NCBI GenBank assembly: GCA_934454635.1
Contig: CAKSFR010000014.1
Span: 8,220 to 72,219, forward strand
Source of the DNA: an uncultured Ruminiclostridium sp.
GTDB lineage: Bacteria; Bacillota; Clostridia; Oscillospirales; Ruminococcaceae
DNA: 64,000 nucleotides
Direction of reading: 5' to 3'
Part shown: in pieces, positions 7,508 through 15,130 of the stretch
Layout: each line of letters begins with the position of its first letter
Numbering within the stretch: position 1 is the first letter of the stretch
Position numbers and translations under genes: made by a program
Notes under the pieces: generated by a model
Seen by the model: only the letters and a program-made list of their open reading frames with translations
Told to the model about the DNA's origin: nothing
The model's database searches: none

Positions 7508-8314
7508 ATGAAGAAAATGAAGAAGATTTTAGCTGCTCTGGCGGCTGCCGCAATGATTATCGGCGCGGCAGGCTGCAACAAGACCGAAAAGAAGGACTGG
7601 GAATACATAAGCGATAAGGGCGAACTCGTTATCGGCATCACCCTCTACGAGCCTATGAACTACTATGACGCAAACAATGTTCTCACAGGCTTTGATACCG
7701 AATTTGCGCAGCAGGTATGCGCAAAGCTCGGCGTTACGCCTAAGTTCCAGGTTATCGAATGGGATCAGAAAGAAACCGAGCTTAAATCCAAGACGATCGA
7801 CTGTATCTGGAACGGTCTTACCGTAACAGAAGAACGCAAGGCTAATATGGCTTTCTCCGACCCGTATGTTGACAACAGACAGGTTCTCATCATCAAGCAG
7901 GACAACGCGGATAAGTACGCGCAGGAAACCGATCTTGCCAATATCAAGGTAGCTGCCGAGAGCGGTTCGGCAGGTCAGTCCGCGATCGAAGAAAACGCAA
8001 CTCTTTCCAAGGACGAATTTATCGGCTGCTCCGCTCAGAAGGACGTTCTTATGGAAGTTAAGGCAGGAACGGTTGACGCAGGCGTTATCGACTACGTTAT
8101 GGCTACCGCTTCCATTAAGGAAGGAACCGACTATTCCGACCTCATGATCGTTGACGCGGTTCAGCTTGCTCCCGAGCAGTACGCGATCGGTCTGCGCCTT
8201 GAAGATACCGAAACGCTCGCTAAGATCAACGACGCTGTAAAGCAGCTCGCCGACGAAGGAAAGCTTCAGGCGCTCGCAGAGCAGTACGGTCTTTCCGACG
8301 TTCTCGCATATTGA
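7508..8314 (+). CDS. Polar amino acid ABC transporter, substrate-binding lipoprotein
   Basis: A 268-residue extracellular family 3 solute-binding protein. The signal peptide runs through AAAAMIIGAAGC, with the lipid-attachment Cys near residue 23. The mature fold begins GELVIGITLYEPMNYYDANN and shows GFDTEFAQQVCAKLG and WNGLTVTEERKANMAFSDPY, the lobe-1 landmarks of glutamine/histidine/cystine binders. It delivers its ligand to the permease encoded 15 bases downstream. Two close start codons (7508 and 7517) are possible; AAAGGAAATG favours the first. The ligand cannot be specified from sequence. Confidence 0.92.
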   Translation: MKKMKKILAALAAAAMIIGAAGCNKTEKKDWEYISDKGELVIGITLYEPMNYYDANNVLTGFDTEFAQQVCAKLGVTPKFQVIEWDQKETELKSKTIDCIWNGLTVTEERKANMAFSDPYVDNRQVLIIKQDNADKYAQETDLANIKVAAESGSAGQSAIEENATLSKDEFIGCSAQKDVLMEVKAGTVDAGVIDYVMATASIKEGTDYSDLMIVDAVQLAPEQYAIGLRLEDTETLAKINDAVKQLADEGKLQALAEQYGLSDVLAY

Positions 8315-8328
8315 TCGGGGGATAGGGA

Positions 8329-8976
8329 ATGTCTTTTCTTGAAGTAACGCTTCAGCTTCTCGACGGATTCTGGAAAACGCTTTATATTTTCGGAATTACG
8401 CTTATTTTAGCGCTGCCGCTCGGGCTTGTCGTGACGTTTGGTTCAATGTCGAAGTTCACGCCGCTTCGCTGGCTTTCGAGAACTTTTGTCTGGATAATCC
8501 GCGGAACACCGCTCATGCTCCAGATAATACTTGTTTTCTACGGTCCGGGACTGCTGTTCAACTGGCCGCCGTTAGCCCGTGAAATCGCCGTTATCATAGC
8601 GTTTGTTATCAACTACGCGTGCTATTTTTCGGAGATTTACCGCGGAGGCATCGAAAGTATCCCGCAGGGGCAGTATGAAGCGGGGCAGGTTCTCGGTATG
8701 ACAAAGGCGCAGGTGTTCTTCAAGGTCGTTCTCTTTCAGGTAATCAAGCGGATAATCCCGCCTATCGGAAACGAAATAATAACGCTCGTAAAGGACACCT
8801 CGCTCGCCCGTGTAATCGCGGTCACCGAGCTTGTAAAAGCAGCGCAGGATATAGTCGGACTTAAAGCTATCATCTGGCCGATATTCTACGTCGGAGCGTT
8901 TTATCTAGTGTTCTGCGGGCTGCTAACTATCCTGTTCCGCTTTATCGAAAAGAAGCTGAACTATTACAGAGGCTAA
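8329..8976 (+). CDS. Polar amino acid ABC transporter, permease
   Basis: A 215-residue inner-membrane permease of the His/Glu/Gln/Arg/opine (HEQRo) type with about five membrane segments. It carries RGTPLMLQIILVFYG (about 58-72), the SEIYRGGIESIPQGQYEA stretch, and the EAA loop EAGQVLGMTKAQVFFK (about 117-132) that docks the ATPase. Only one permease is present, so a homodimer is expected. It is spaced 15 bases after the binding-protein gene and 19 bases before the ATPase gene. Confidence 0.93.
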   Translation: MSFLEVTLQLLDGFWKTLYIFGITLILALPLGLVVTFGSMSKFTPLRWLSRTFVWIIRGTPLMLQIILVFYGPGLLFNWPPLAREIAVIIAFVINYACYFSEIYRGGIESIPQGQYEAGQVLGMTKAQVFFKVVLFQVIKRIIPPIGNEIITLVKDTSLARVIAVTELVKAAQDIVGLKAIIWPIFYVGAFYLVFCGLLTILFRFIEKKLNYYRG

Positions 8977-8995
8977 GCGGAAAGGACGGGTAAAA

Positions 8996-9778
8996 ATGGC
9001 TATACTTGAAGTTGAAAAACTGCACAAATATTTCGGGAAAACCGAGGTTCTTAAAGGCATTGATTTCAGCATGGAAAAGGGGACTGTCCTTTCGATAATC
9101 GGTTCGTCGGGAAGCGGAAAAACAACGCTTTTGCGCTGCCTGAACTTTCTCGAAACGCCCGACGAGGGTAGAATTGTCGTAAACGGCGAGGCGGTGTTTG
9201 ACGCCGACGACCATAAAAAGGCGAACGAGAAAACACTGCGCATGAACAGGCTTCATTTCGGGCTTGTTTTTCAGTCGTTCAATCTTTTTCCCCAGTACAC
9301 GATAAAGCGGAACCTTACGCTTGCGGCTGAGCTTCTCGAAAAGGAGAAAGGCGCGGATAAATCCGAGCTTCGCGCGGCTCTCGATAAAAAGGCGATGGAG
9401 CTGCTCGGTCAGGTCGGTCTTGCCGACCGCGCGGAGGCGTATCCGTGTGAGCTTTCGGGCGGACAGCAGCAGCGTGTTGCGATCGCGCGCGCGCTTATGC
9501 TCAATCCCGACATTCTCTGCTTTGACGAGCCGACAAGCGCTCTTGACCCCGAACTTACGGGCGAGGTGCTGCGCGTTATAAAGGAGCTTAAATCCACGGA
9601 CAGCACCATGATAATCGTAACGCATGAGATGAACTTCGCTAAAAACGTTTCCGACGTTGTGATGTTCATTGCGGACGGAATGATCGAGGAAATGGGCGCG
9701 CCCGAGGACATTTTCGATAATCCGAAAAGCCCGAAGCTGAAAAATTTCCTCGCCAATTCGCTTGAACTCAATATATAA
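8996..9778 (+). CDS. Polar amino acid ABC transporter, ATP-binding protein
   Basis: A 260-residue ATPase of the GlnQ/HisP class: Walker [15 protein letters not shown] (about 35), Q-loop [11 protein letters not shown], signature [15 protein letters not shown] (about 153) and Walker [15 protein letters not shown], with switch His in [10 protein letters not shown]. It energises the adjacent permease. Compared with GlnQ it has a slightly longer middle, with charged segments [11 protein letters not shown] and [12 protein letters not shown]. It is the last gene of the operon, with a terminator 9 bases behind. Confidence 0.95.
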   Translation: MAILEVEKLHKYFGKTEVLKGIDFSMEKGTVLSIIGSSGSGKTTLLRCLNFLETPDEGRIVVNGEAVFDADDHKKANEKTLRMNRLHFGLVFQSFNLFPQYTIKRNLTLAAELLEKEKGADKSELRAALDKKAMELLGQVGLADRAEAYPCELSGGQQQRVAIARALMLNPDILCFDEPTSALDPELTGEVLRVIKELKSTDSTMIIVTHEMNFAKNVSDVVMFIADGMIEEMGAPEDIFDNPKSPKLKNFLANSLELNI

Positions 9779-9786
9779 TTAATAAA

Positions 9787-9825
9787 AAATCCGCTCACGG
9801 TTCGATAAACGCCGAGAGCGGATTT
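9787..9825. terminator. Bidirectional terminator between convergent operons
   Basis: AAATCCGCTC (9787-9796) pairs with GAGCGGATTT (9816-9825), with T-runs on both strands. It overlaps the stop codon of the minus-strand Gx gene. Confidence 0.88.
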
Positions 9826-10312
9826 ATTTTTTTACTCTGTTTATAACAAATTGCGCGCATATCCCCGTGAACGCGCCCGTAATACAGCCCGAAACAAGCA
9901 GCGGCGGGAGATAGACCAGCACGGAAAATGTCTGCATGACCGCGACCGCCGCGATCGTCTGTCCCACGTTATGCAGGACTGCGCCTGCGACGCTGCAAAG
10001 CCAGATATAACGTTCGCTTACGGCGCGGCTGAGCGGCAGCATTCCCGCAAGACAGAGCAGACTTCCGCAAAGGCTGAACAGAAAGCTGACAATTGTGCCG
10101 CAGAGCAGCGAGCCGAGCAGCAGTCGGGCAAGCACCATTATAAATGCGTCCCGTCCTCTGAATCTGAACACCGCGTAGACCGTAACGACATTCGCAAGTC
10201 CGAGCTTTACCCCCGGAATAGGCACGGGATTCGGGATTTGCAGCTCTATAACAAACATTATCAGCGCGACTGCGGTCAGCAGCCCAAGCCGGGTTATTTT
10301 TTTTACGTTCAT
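9824..10312 (-). CDS. Gx transporter family / heptaprenyl diphosphate synthase component I-like membrane protein
   Basis: A 162-residue integral membrane protein with about five segments and the [19 protein letters not shown] motif (about 31-49) that marks the Hpre_diP_synt_I (Gx transporter) family. These proteins resemble ECF-type substrate-binding subunits and often lie beside ApbE and NusG-II genes in flavin-dependent electron-transfer loci such as the Listeria eet/fmn cluster; that parallel is inference. It starts 3 bases after the NusG-II gene and is the last gene of the operon. Polyprenyl synthesis activity is doubtful because the family name is historical. Confidence 0.85.
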   Translation of the reverse strand: MNVKKITRLGLLTAVALIMFVIELQIPNPVPIPGVKLGLANVVTVYAVFRFRGRDAFIMVLARLLLGSLLCGTIVSFLFSLCGSLLCLAGMLPLSRAVSERYIWLCSVAGAVLHNVGQTIAAVAVMQTFSVLVYLPPLLVSGCITGAFTGICAQFVINRVKK

Positions 10313-10315
10313 AAT

Positions 10316-10681
10316 TTACCCCGCTACTGCGTCGACGCCGCCGATAAATTCAATGATAAGCTTATGCGGCAGGCACACGATAGGCATTCCGCCGCCGAGC
10401 GTTCCCATTTTTACGCACGTTTTATCGGGGCAGTCCGCTTCGGAAACGCAAATGGTTCCGTTTTCGATTTTTATTTTGTTCACGCCTTCGGCGCACGCTA
10501 CCTCGAAAGTCCGGTTTTCAGCCGAAGCAAGGTCGATTACCGCGACCGTTTCGCCCGCGCTTGTTATGCGGACAAGCCGCCCTGAGGGGCGTGTAAAAAG
10601 AAAAAAACAAGCCGCAGCCGCACTCACGAAAATCACCGCGCATACAGCGCCGAGAATGACACCCTTTTTGTTTGATCTCAT
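10316..10681 (-). CDS. NusG domain II-containing membrane-anchored protein
   Basis: A 121-residue protein with one N-terminal membrane anchor (residues 8-30) and an outside-facing NusG domain II: RLVRITSAGETVAVIDL, then a core with CPDKTCVKMGTLGGG and IVCLPHKLIIEF. The C-PDKTC and C-LPH signatures are characteristic of this family in Firmicutes. Its role is unproved, though it habitually pairs with ApbE and Gx transporter genes. Its start overlaps the apbE stop by 4 bases, indicating translational coupling. Confidence 0.87.
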   Translation of the reverse strand: MRSNKKGVILGAVCAVIFVSAAAACFFLFTRPSGRLVRITSAGETVAVIDLASAENRTFEVACAEGVNKIKIENGTICVSEADCPDKTCVKMGTLGGGMPIVCLPHKLIIEFIGGVDAVAG

Positions 10682-11685
10682 TTTCGCATCACCTCGGCTT
10701 CGGCGTACTTTTCCGCGGGCGTGAATCTGTCCGAAAGTCCCTCGGTTATCAGCATTTTCCCGTCGTCGGTTATTATCAGCATATCGAAATCTCCTGCGCC
10801 GCGCCAGAAATCCGCCGCTTTTTCCGCGCCCATAATGAAAAGCGCGGTCGAAAGCATATCGCAGCGCGTTCCGTTTTGTCCGACAACCGTCACGGAAGCG
10901 ATCCCGCCGTCTGCGGGGCAGCCTGTGCGCGGGTCGATTATGTGGCAGTAGCGTTTTCCGTTATCGGCGGTGAAATAGCGCTCATAGCCGCCCGAGGTCA
11001 CTGCCGCGCAGTCGGAGAGCAGCAGTGTTCCCGCGCTTTCCGACGGAGAAAACGGGTCGGCAACGCCGATTTTCCACGCCGCGCCGTCGGGCTTTTTGCC
11101 GACGGTCAGAATGTTTCCGCCGAGGTCGAGCAAAGCGGAGGTCACCCCGTTTACGGTGAGGATTTTTTTCAGCTCATCGGCGGCGTAACCCTTTGCGCAC
11201 GCGCCGAAATCAAGTTCAAAATCATCGGGAATGCTTGCCGTATTCCCGTTAAGAGTTATTTTTTCAAAGCCGATATTTGTGAGAAGCTCGGAGATTTTCG
11301 CGCTTTCGGGAACCTTGTAATTGCCGTCGATGAAGCCCCATTCTTTAACAAGCGGGTAAACCGTCGGGTCGTAGATACCGTCCGTTTCGCGGCAGAAATC
11401 CAGAACCTCTCCGAGCAGAAACGAAGCGTCGGCGGAAAGCGTTGTTTCGTTTCCGTGCGAGGAGTTGAGCCGCGCAGCATCGCTGTCCGACTTTTGTGCC
11501 GAAAGCAGGTTTTCAAGTTCGGTTATGCGTTCCTCGCAAAGCGACAAGGAATCTTCGCCGCCGTACGCCGTAACCGTCATCACTGTGTCCATTGCGAAAA
11601 AAGTCCGCGAAACGGGCGCTTCGGAAGCGCAGCCGCAAATCATTGATATCGCGGCAGCTAATCCCAAAAAACGTAAAATTTTCAT
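10678..11685 (-). CDS. apbE: FAD:protein FMN transferase lipoprotein
   Basis: A 335-residue ApbE enzyme that attaches FMN from FAD to Thr/Ser of target flavoproteins outside the membrane. It is a lipoprotein (LAAAISMICGCAS, Cys near 18-20). The family landmarks are DTVMTVTAYGG, IYDPTVYPLVKEWGF, LDFGACAKGYAADEL, ALLDLGGNILTVG and the Mg/FAD region DMLSTALFIMGAEKA. It overlaps both neighbours by 4 bases in a four-gene unit. Its presence with NusG-II and Gx genes suggests a membrane flavin electron-transfer module, although no Rnf, NQR or Ndh2 genes occur in this window. Confidence 0.95.
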   Translation of the reverse strand: MKILRFLGLAAAISMICGCASEAPVSRTFFAMDTVMTVTAYGGEDSLSLCEERITELENLLSAQKSDSDAARLNSSHGNETTLSADASFLLGEVLDFCRETDGIYDPTVYPLVKEWGFIDGNYKVPESAKISELLTNIGFEKITLNGNTASIPDDFELDFGACAKGYAADELKKILTVNGVTSALLDLGGNILTVGKKPDGAAWKIGVADPFSPSESAGTLLLSDCAAVTSGGYERYFTADNGKRYCHIIDPRTGCPADGGIASVTVVGQNGTRCDMLSTALFIMGAEKAADFWRGAGDFDMLIITDDGKMLITEGLSDRFTPAEKYAEAEVMRK

Positions 11686-12512
11686 TGCGTTTTCCTCCCG
11701 AAATCGTCGAGAAAGCTATGAAAGCCGAGTTCGTCTTTATATGAAAAAAGATTTTTTACGCTGACGTTCTGTGCGCTTCGGAAAATATTCATTTCGATCT
11801 GCGGATTCAGTTTTTTCAACTGTGAAATGAGCCGTTTTATTTCCGCGCGTTTGGATTCGGTCTGATTGTCGCCGCGCTGTTCGGTCACGCGGCAGGCGCA
11901 GCGCAGAAAGCTAAGCCCGTTTTTTTCTGCCCAGCGGATTATCTCACTTTCGCGGACGTAATAAAGCGGGCGCACTATTTCCATTTTTTCAAAGCTGTCG
12001 CTTTTTCTGCGCGGCAGCATGGTCTGTATTTGCCCACCGTAAATCATTCCCATGAGAGTTGTTTCGATAACGTCGTCGAAATGATGTCCGAGCGCGATTT
12101 TGTTGCAGCCGAGCGATTTTGCTCGGGTATAAAGCTGCGTTCTGCGCAGAGTTGCGCATAAAAAGCAGGGATTTTTTTCTTCAAGTTCAACGCGGCGGAA
12201 AATCTCCGTGCCGAACAATTCAAGCGGAACGCCGAGTTTTTTTGCATTTTCAAGCAGCTTTTCGCGGTTCTCGGGACTGTATCCGGGGTCCATAGACATA
12301 AATACCGCTTCAAAATCGATTTCGCCGTGCTTTTGCAAGTCCTGCACGAGCTTTGCAAGCAGCATGGAATCTTTTCCGCCCGAAATGCAGACCGCGATTC
12401 TGTCGCCGCGCTCAATCAGCCCAAATTCCCGTACCGCCTTGTGAAAAGGCTTCAGTATCGTGCGGCTGAACTCGGTGTGCAGACTTTTTTCCGCGCCGAT
12501 TTGCTCCGACAT
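11682..12512 (-). CDS. TtcA-family PP-loop ATPase (tRNA thiolation-type)
   Basis: A 276-residue protein of the tRNA 2-thiocytidine synthetase (TtcA) family. The PP-loop is VCISGGKDSMLLAKL (about 43), with a Cys pair NPCFLCATLRRTQLY (about 130-144), GHHFDDVIETTLMGM, and a further Cys pair in LRCACRV that would ligate the Fe-S cluster. The ATG at 12512 is preferred because GGGAGGAAAG lies just before it. It opens the operon that continues with apbE through a 4-base overlap. The exact tRNA target is not certain, as several PP-loop thiolases look alike. Confidence 0.85.
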   Translation of the reverse strand: MSEQIGAEKSLHTEFSRTILKPFHKAVREFGLIERGDRIAVCISGGKDSMLLAKLVQDLQKHGEIDFEAVFMSMDPGYSPENREKLLENAKKLGVPLELFGTEIFRRVELEEKNPCFLCATLRRTQLYTRAKSLGCNKIALGHHFDDVIETTLMGMIYGGQIQTMLPRRKSDSFEKMEIVRPLYYVRESEIIRWAEKNGLSFLRCACRVTEQRGDNQTESKRAEIKRLISQLKKLNPQIEMNIFRSAQNVSVKNLFSYKDELGFHSFLDDFGRKTQ

Positions 12513-12543
12513 ATGCTTTCCTCCCGTCTGAAATGATATATTC

Positions 12544-12572
12544 ATTATATCACTTTTCGCCGCGTTTGTCCA
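12544..12572 (-). promoter_or_regulatory. Promoter of the ttcA-apbE operon
   Basis: Minus-strand TGGACA (12567-12572), 17-base spacer, TATAAT (12544-12549), about 30 bases before the start codon. Confidence 0.7.
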
Positions 12573-12646
12573 TGCCTGAAAAAGTATGTTGCGCTGCGGA
12601 GTGAAATGTGTTAAAATAAAAAGGTAAGCAAAAAAGAGGTGAAAAT

Positions 12647-13525
12647 ATGCACGACATCTGGAATCCGTGGCACGGCTGCAAAAAAATAAGCGAGGGCTGC
12701 GACAACTGTTATATGTACTTTCTCGACCGTCAGCGCGACATGGACGGTTCGCATATTTTCCGCACAAAAGCGGGTTTCGACTATCCGCTTCACCGCGACA
12801 GACATGGAAATTACAAGGTGAAGAGCGGGGAGATGCTGCGCGTTTGCATGACCTCGGATTTTTTCCTGCCCGAAGCGGACGAATGGCGCGCGGAGGCGTG
12901 GGAGATAATGAAAATCCGCAGCGACGTGAAATTTTTCCTGCTCACAAAGCGCCCGCAGCGCGTTGAAGAATGCCTGCCGGAGTGGTGGGGGAGCGGCTGG
13001 GAGAATGTGTTTTTTAACGTCACTTGCGAAAATCAGCGGCGTGCGGACGAACGTATCCCGATATTGCTTTCGCTGCCGTTCAAACACAAGGGCGTTATGT
13101 GCGCGCCGTTTATCGGAGCAGTTTCGATAGAAAAATATCTGAAAACGGGGCAGATCGAACAGGTCATCTGCGGGGGTGAAAATTACGACGGCGCACGAGC
13201 GTGCAATTTCGACTGGATAAAAACCCTGCGTGCGGAATGCGTTGCAGCGAACGTTAATTTCAGCTTTTTTGAAACCGGAACGGTTTTCGTAAAGGACGGG
13301 AAAACCTATCGTATGCCCGATAAGGGGCTTCAGTCGCGCATGGCGAAAAAATCGGGAATGAGCTTCAGCGGAAAGCCGATAAATTTCATTCTTACAGACG
13401 AATGCGGGACGATAATCCCTCCCGAATTTCTCTATTCACCGTTTTTCGGCAAGCACTGCGAGCAATGCGGGAGCAGACTGTTCTGCAACGGCTGTTCGCG
13501 CTGCGGGAATTGCGGGGAAATTTAG
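12647..13525 (+). CDS. DUF5131 family protein (phage Gp37/Gp68-like)
   Basis: A 292-residue protein opening with IWNPWHGCKKISEGCDNCY, the DUF5131 signature whose C-x6-C-x2-C arrangement suggests an iron-sulfur cluster. Later family blocks are MTSDFFLPEADEWRAEAW, FLLTKRPQR, NVFFNVTCENQ and ICGGENYDGARACNFDWI. The C-terminal 30 residues form a dense Cys cluster (CEQCGSRLFCNGCSRCGNC), likely a zinc ribbon. Biochemical function is unknown; homologues occur in phages and bacteria. It is a single gene, divergent from ttcA and convergent with the GNAT gene 6 bases away, with an AAGAGGTG ribosome site. Confidence 0.87.
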   Translation: MHDIWNPWHGCKKISEGCDNCYMYFLDRQRDMDGSHIFRTKAGFDYPLHRDRHGNYKVKSGEMLRVCMTSDFFLPEADEWRAEAWEIMKIRSDVKFFLLTKRPQRVEECLPEWWGSGWENVFFNVTCENQRRADERIPILLSLPFKHKGVMCAPFIGAVSIEKYLKTGQIEQVICGGENYDGARACNFDWIKTLRAECVAANVNFSFFETGTVFVKDGKTYRMPDKGLQSRMAKKSGMSFSGKPINFILTDECGTIIPPEFLYSPFFGKHCEQCGSRLFCNGCSRCGNCGEI

Positions 13526-13531
13526 GGAATT

Positions 13532-14014
13532 TCAGACGCGCTTTTCGTATATTTCCTGACCAGTTTCGGGGCATTTTTCCCCTATTCCTATAAAGCCCAT
13601 GGCTTCCCAAAACGGTTTTCCCGTAATCGGGTCGGCGGTGAGGTAAATTGCCTTTGCACCGTCTTGTTTAAATATATCCTGCAAATGCAGGAGCATTTCT
13701 TTGCCATAGCCTTTTCTTCTGTGTTCGGGAAGCACATAAAATTCCACTACGCAGCCCCGACCCGCCTTTGTGAAGCCTTTATCGCCGAGAAGGTCGATCT
13801 TGCCAAACAGGAAGCCGACGACATTCCCGTTAGAATAGCACAGGTTGAGATACTTGCCGCGCTCGGACTGCTTTTCGATTATCCTGTCCGTCCATTTTCT
13901 CAGTATTTGCGGGTCGGTATTGCGGTTTTGGTGCTCGTCAAGCTCTTTTGCGTAATTTTGCATAAGCTTGTGGAAAATATTGCGGTTTTCGCCCGTGACG
14001 CTTGTGAAAAACAT
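13532..14014 (-). CDS. GNAT-family N-acetyltransferase
   Basis: A 160-residue acetyl-CoA-dependent acyltransferase. Motif A is VLPEHRRKGYGKEMLLHLQD (about 92-111), with the acetyl-CoA pyrophosphate-binding R-x-x-G-x-G/A. The C-terminal part, GAKAIYLTADPITGKPFWEAMGFIGIGEK, is the usual beta-6/7 region. The substrate is not recognisable. It is a single gene with its own promoter (TTGACA 14069-14074, TAAACT 14046-14051 on the minus strand) and overlaps nothing. Confidence 0.88.
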   Translation of the reverse strand: MFFTSVTGENRNIFHKLMQNYAKELDEHQNRNTDPQILRKWTDRIIEKQSERGKYLNLCYSNGNVVGFLFGKIDLLGDKGFTKAGRGCVVEFYVLPEHRRKGYGKEMLLHLQDIFKQDGAKAIYLTADPITGKPFWEAMGFIGIGEKCPETGQEIYEKRV

Positions 14015-14045
14015 TCGTGATACCTCTTTTTTATAATTGTATTTC

Positions 14046-14074
14046 AGTTTAACACGCTAAGTTATTTTTGTCAA
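14046..14074 (-). promoter_or_regulatory. Promoter of the GNAT gene
   Basis: TTGACA and TAAACT on the minus strand with a 17-base spacer. Confidence 0.6.
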
Positions 14075-14182
14075 GCGGCGGCTTTCAATTTCCCTAATTT
14101 ATACCTCACGCGGCAAAACGCCGCCTGTCCGCAGAAAGTGCAGGCTCACGCTTTTCGGGGTATGCCTGCGATTGCCCGCGGG

Positions 14183-14296
14183 GGCGCGGCGCGCGCGTTT
14201 TAGTGCGGCGAAGCCGCACTAAAACGTCGAGCAGGCGGCTTCGCCGCCTGCTCGACGCAGCGTTTCGCTTCGCGAAACGCTGCCGCGCGCCGCGCC
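14183..14296. repeat. Cloverleaf-forming inverted-repeat element, copy 2 (near perfect)
   Basis: An outer stem of 13 perfect pairs (14183-14195 with 14284-14296) encloses three hairpins. Arm 1 is 14196-14226 (14 bp, loop GAA), arm 2 is 14227-14255 (13 bp, loop TTC) and arm 3 is 14257-14283 (12 bp, loop TTC). Of 114 bases only the three triloops and C14256 are unpaired. GGCGGCTTCGCCGCC in arm 2 is shared with copy 1 at 2371-2385. The surrounding 14090-14440 holds no convincing gene, only more short GC-rich inverted repeats. It lies upstream of the feo operon. Confidence 0.8.
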
Positions 14297-14442
14297 GCCC
14301 GCTTTTACCGGACCTCGCCGGTACAGCGCCGTTCTGCACCGGCATAACGGCTGCGGCGTTAACCGGAGTGGGGAAAAAAGACGGCGGGTTGAAAGCCGCG
14401 GTGTGTGCCGCGAACGCGGATTTTGTCGCAATGCACAAACAG

Positions 14443-14460
14443 GGTTAGCTTGTACTAACC
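14443..14460. promoter_or_regulatory. Putative metalloregulator operator 1 (feo)
   Basis: GGTTAG-N6-CTAACC, a perfect 6+6 inverted repeat about 65 bases upstream of the feoA -35. It recurs three more times in the locus, so it is probably an iron-regulator site. Confidence 0.65.
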
Positions 14461-14507
14461 TATGCTTGATAATTTTTACAAATCTTGACAACATACGATT
14501 TTTTTGC

Positions 14508-14536
14508 TTGACTTTTTTTATGCCGTGGTGTATATT
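14508..14536 (+). promoter_or_regulatory. feo operon promoter
   Basis: TTGACT (14508-14513), 17-base spacer, TATATT (14531-14536). The second operator begins 9 bases after the -10 box, across the expected start point. Confidence 0.8.
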
Positions 14537-14544
14537 ATATACAA

Positions 14545-14562
14545 GGTTAGCAAGAGCTAACC
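14545..14562. promoter_or_regulatory. Putative metalloregulator operator 2 (feo)
   Basis: GGTTAG-CAAGAG-CTAACC lies over the transcription start, a position where a bound repressor would block initiation. Confidence 0.72.
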
Positions 14563-14578
14563 TTTTAAACAGTCATGC

Positions 14579-14596
14579 GGTTAGCGTGATCTAATC
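14579..14596. promoter_or_regulatory. Putative metalloregulator operator 3 (feo)
   Basis: GGTTAG-CGTGAT-CTAATC, one mismatch from the consensus, 34 bases downstream of operator 2 and before the feoA ribosome site. Confidence 0.6.
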
Positions 14597-14621
14597 GTAA
14601 TTGTGTACAGGAGGGATTTAT

Positions 14622-14831
14622 ATGCCGCTTACACTTGCAAACCCCGGCGAACCCTGTGTAATAAAAAAAGTCGGCGGGAACGCGGAAACGAAGAAGTTCC
14701 TTGAGAGCCTCGGGTTTGTTCCCGGCGGAATCGTTACCGTTATGAATGAAATGGGCGGTAACGTTATTGTCAATGTTAAGGAATCAAGAGTTGCCGTTTC
14801 AAAAGAAATGGCAGCCAAAATAGTTGTATAA
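14622..14831 (+). CDS. FeoA-domain protein, first copy
   Basis: A 69-residue SH3-like FeoA domain (MPLTLANPGEPCVIKKVGGN, then KKFLESLGFVPGGIVTVM). FeoA proteins assist the FeoB ferrous iron channel in the cytoplasm. AGGAGGG at 14609 fixes the ATG at 14622. A second FeoA gene follows after 12 bases, and feoB after that. The LESLGFVPGG segment replaces the more usual LxxMGxxxG. Confidence 0.92.
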   Translation: MPLTLANPGEPCVIKKVGGNAETKKFLESLGFVPGGIVTVMNEMGGNVIVNVKESRVAVSKEMAAKIVV

Positions 14832-14843
14832 GGAGGATTTGTC

Positions 14844-15062
14844 ATGACGCTTAAAGAAGCAAAGGTAGGTCAGACCGTAACCGTTACCAGGCTTAGCGGC
14901 GAGGGCGCGGTAAAGCGCCGTATTATGGACATGGGAATTACCAAGGGCACGGAGATTTATATCCGTAAGGTTGCTCCGCTCGGAGATCCCGTTGAAGTAA
15001 CGGTAAGAGGCTATGAGCTTTCGCTCAGAAAAGCAGACGCAGAAATGGTAGAAGTGCGCTGA
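14844..15062 (+). CDS. feoA: FeoA-domain protein, second copy
   Basis: A 72-residue FeoA with canonical landmarks: MTLKEAKVGQTVTVTRLSG, KRRIMDMGITKGTEIYIRK, GDPVEVTVRGYELSLRK. It is closer to textbook FeoA than the first copy. AAGGAGG lies 7 bases ahead of the ATG. A fourth operator-like repeat sits in the 68 bases between this gene and feoB, hinting at separate control of feoB. Confidence 0.95.
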   Translation: MTLKEAKVGQTVTVTRLSGEGAVKRRIMDMGITKGTEIYIRKVAPLGDPVEVTVRGYELSLRKADAEMVEVR

Positions 15063-15077
15063 TTTATTATGTGTATA

Positions 15078-15095
15078 GGTTAGCTTAAACTAACA
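15078..15095. promoter_or_regulatory. Putative metalloregulator operator 4 (between feoA and feoB)
   Basis: GGTTAG-CTTAAA-CTAACA is followed by a further half-site run, GTTTAAACTAACC (15096-15108). TTAAACTAAC is directly repeated. Confidence 0.6.
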
Positions 15096-15130
15096 GTTTA
15101 AACTAACCCGCAAGAAAGGACGATTTTTAT

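Noticed and set aside
14183..14296. Possible tRNA-like molecule from the cloverleaf shape
   Set aside because: Arm lengths (12-14 bp), 3-base loops and lack of an anticodon loop or TPsiC-type sequence exclude a tRNA.
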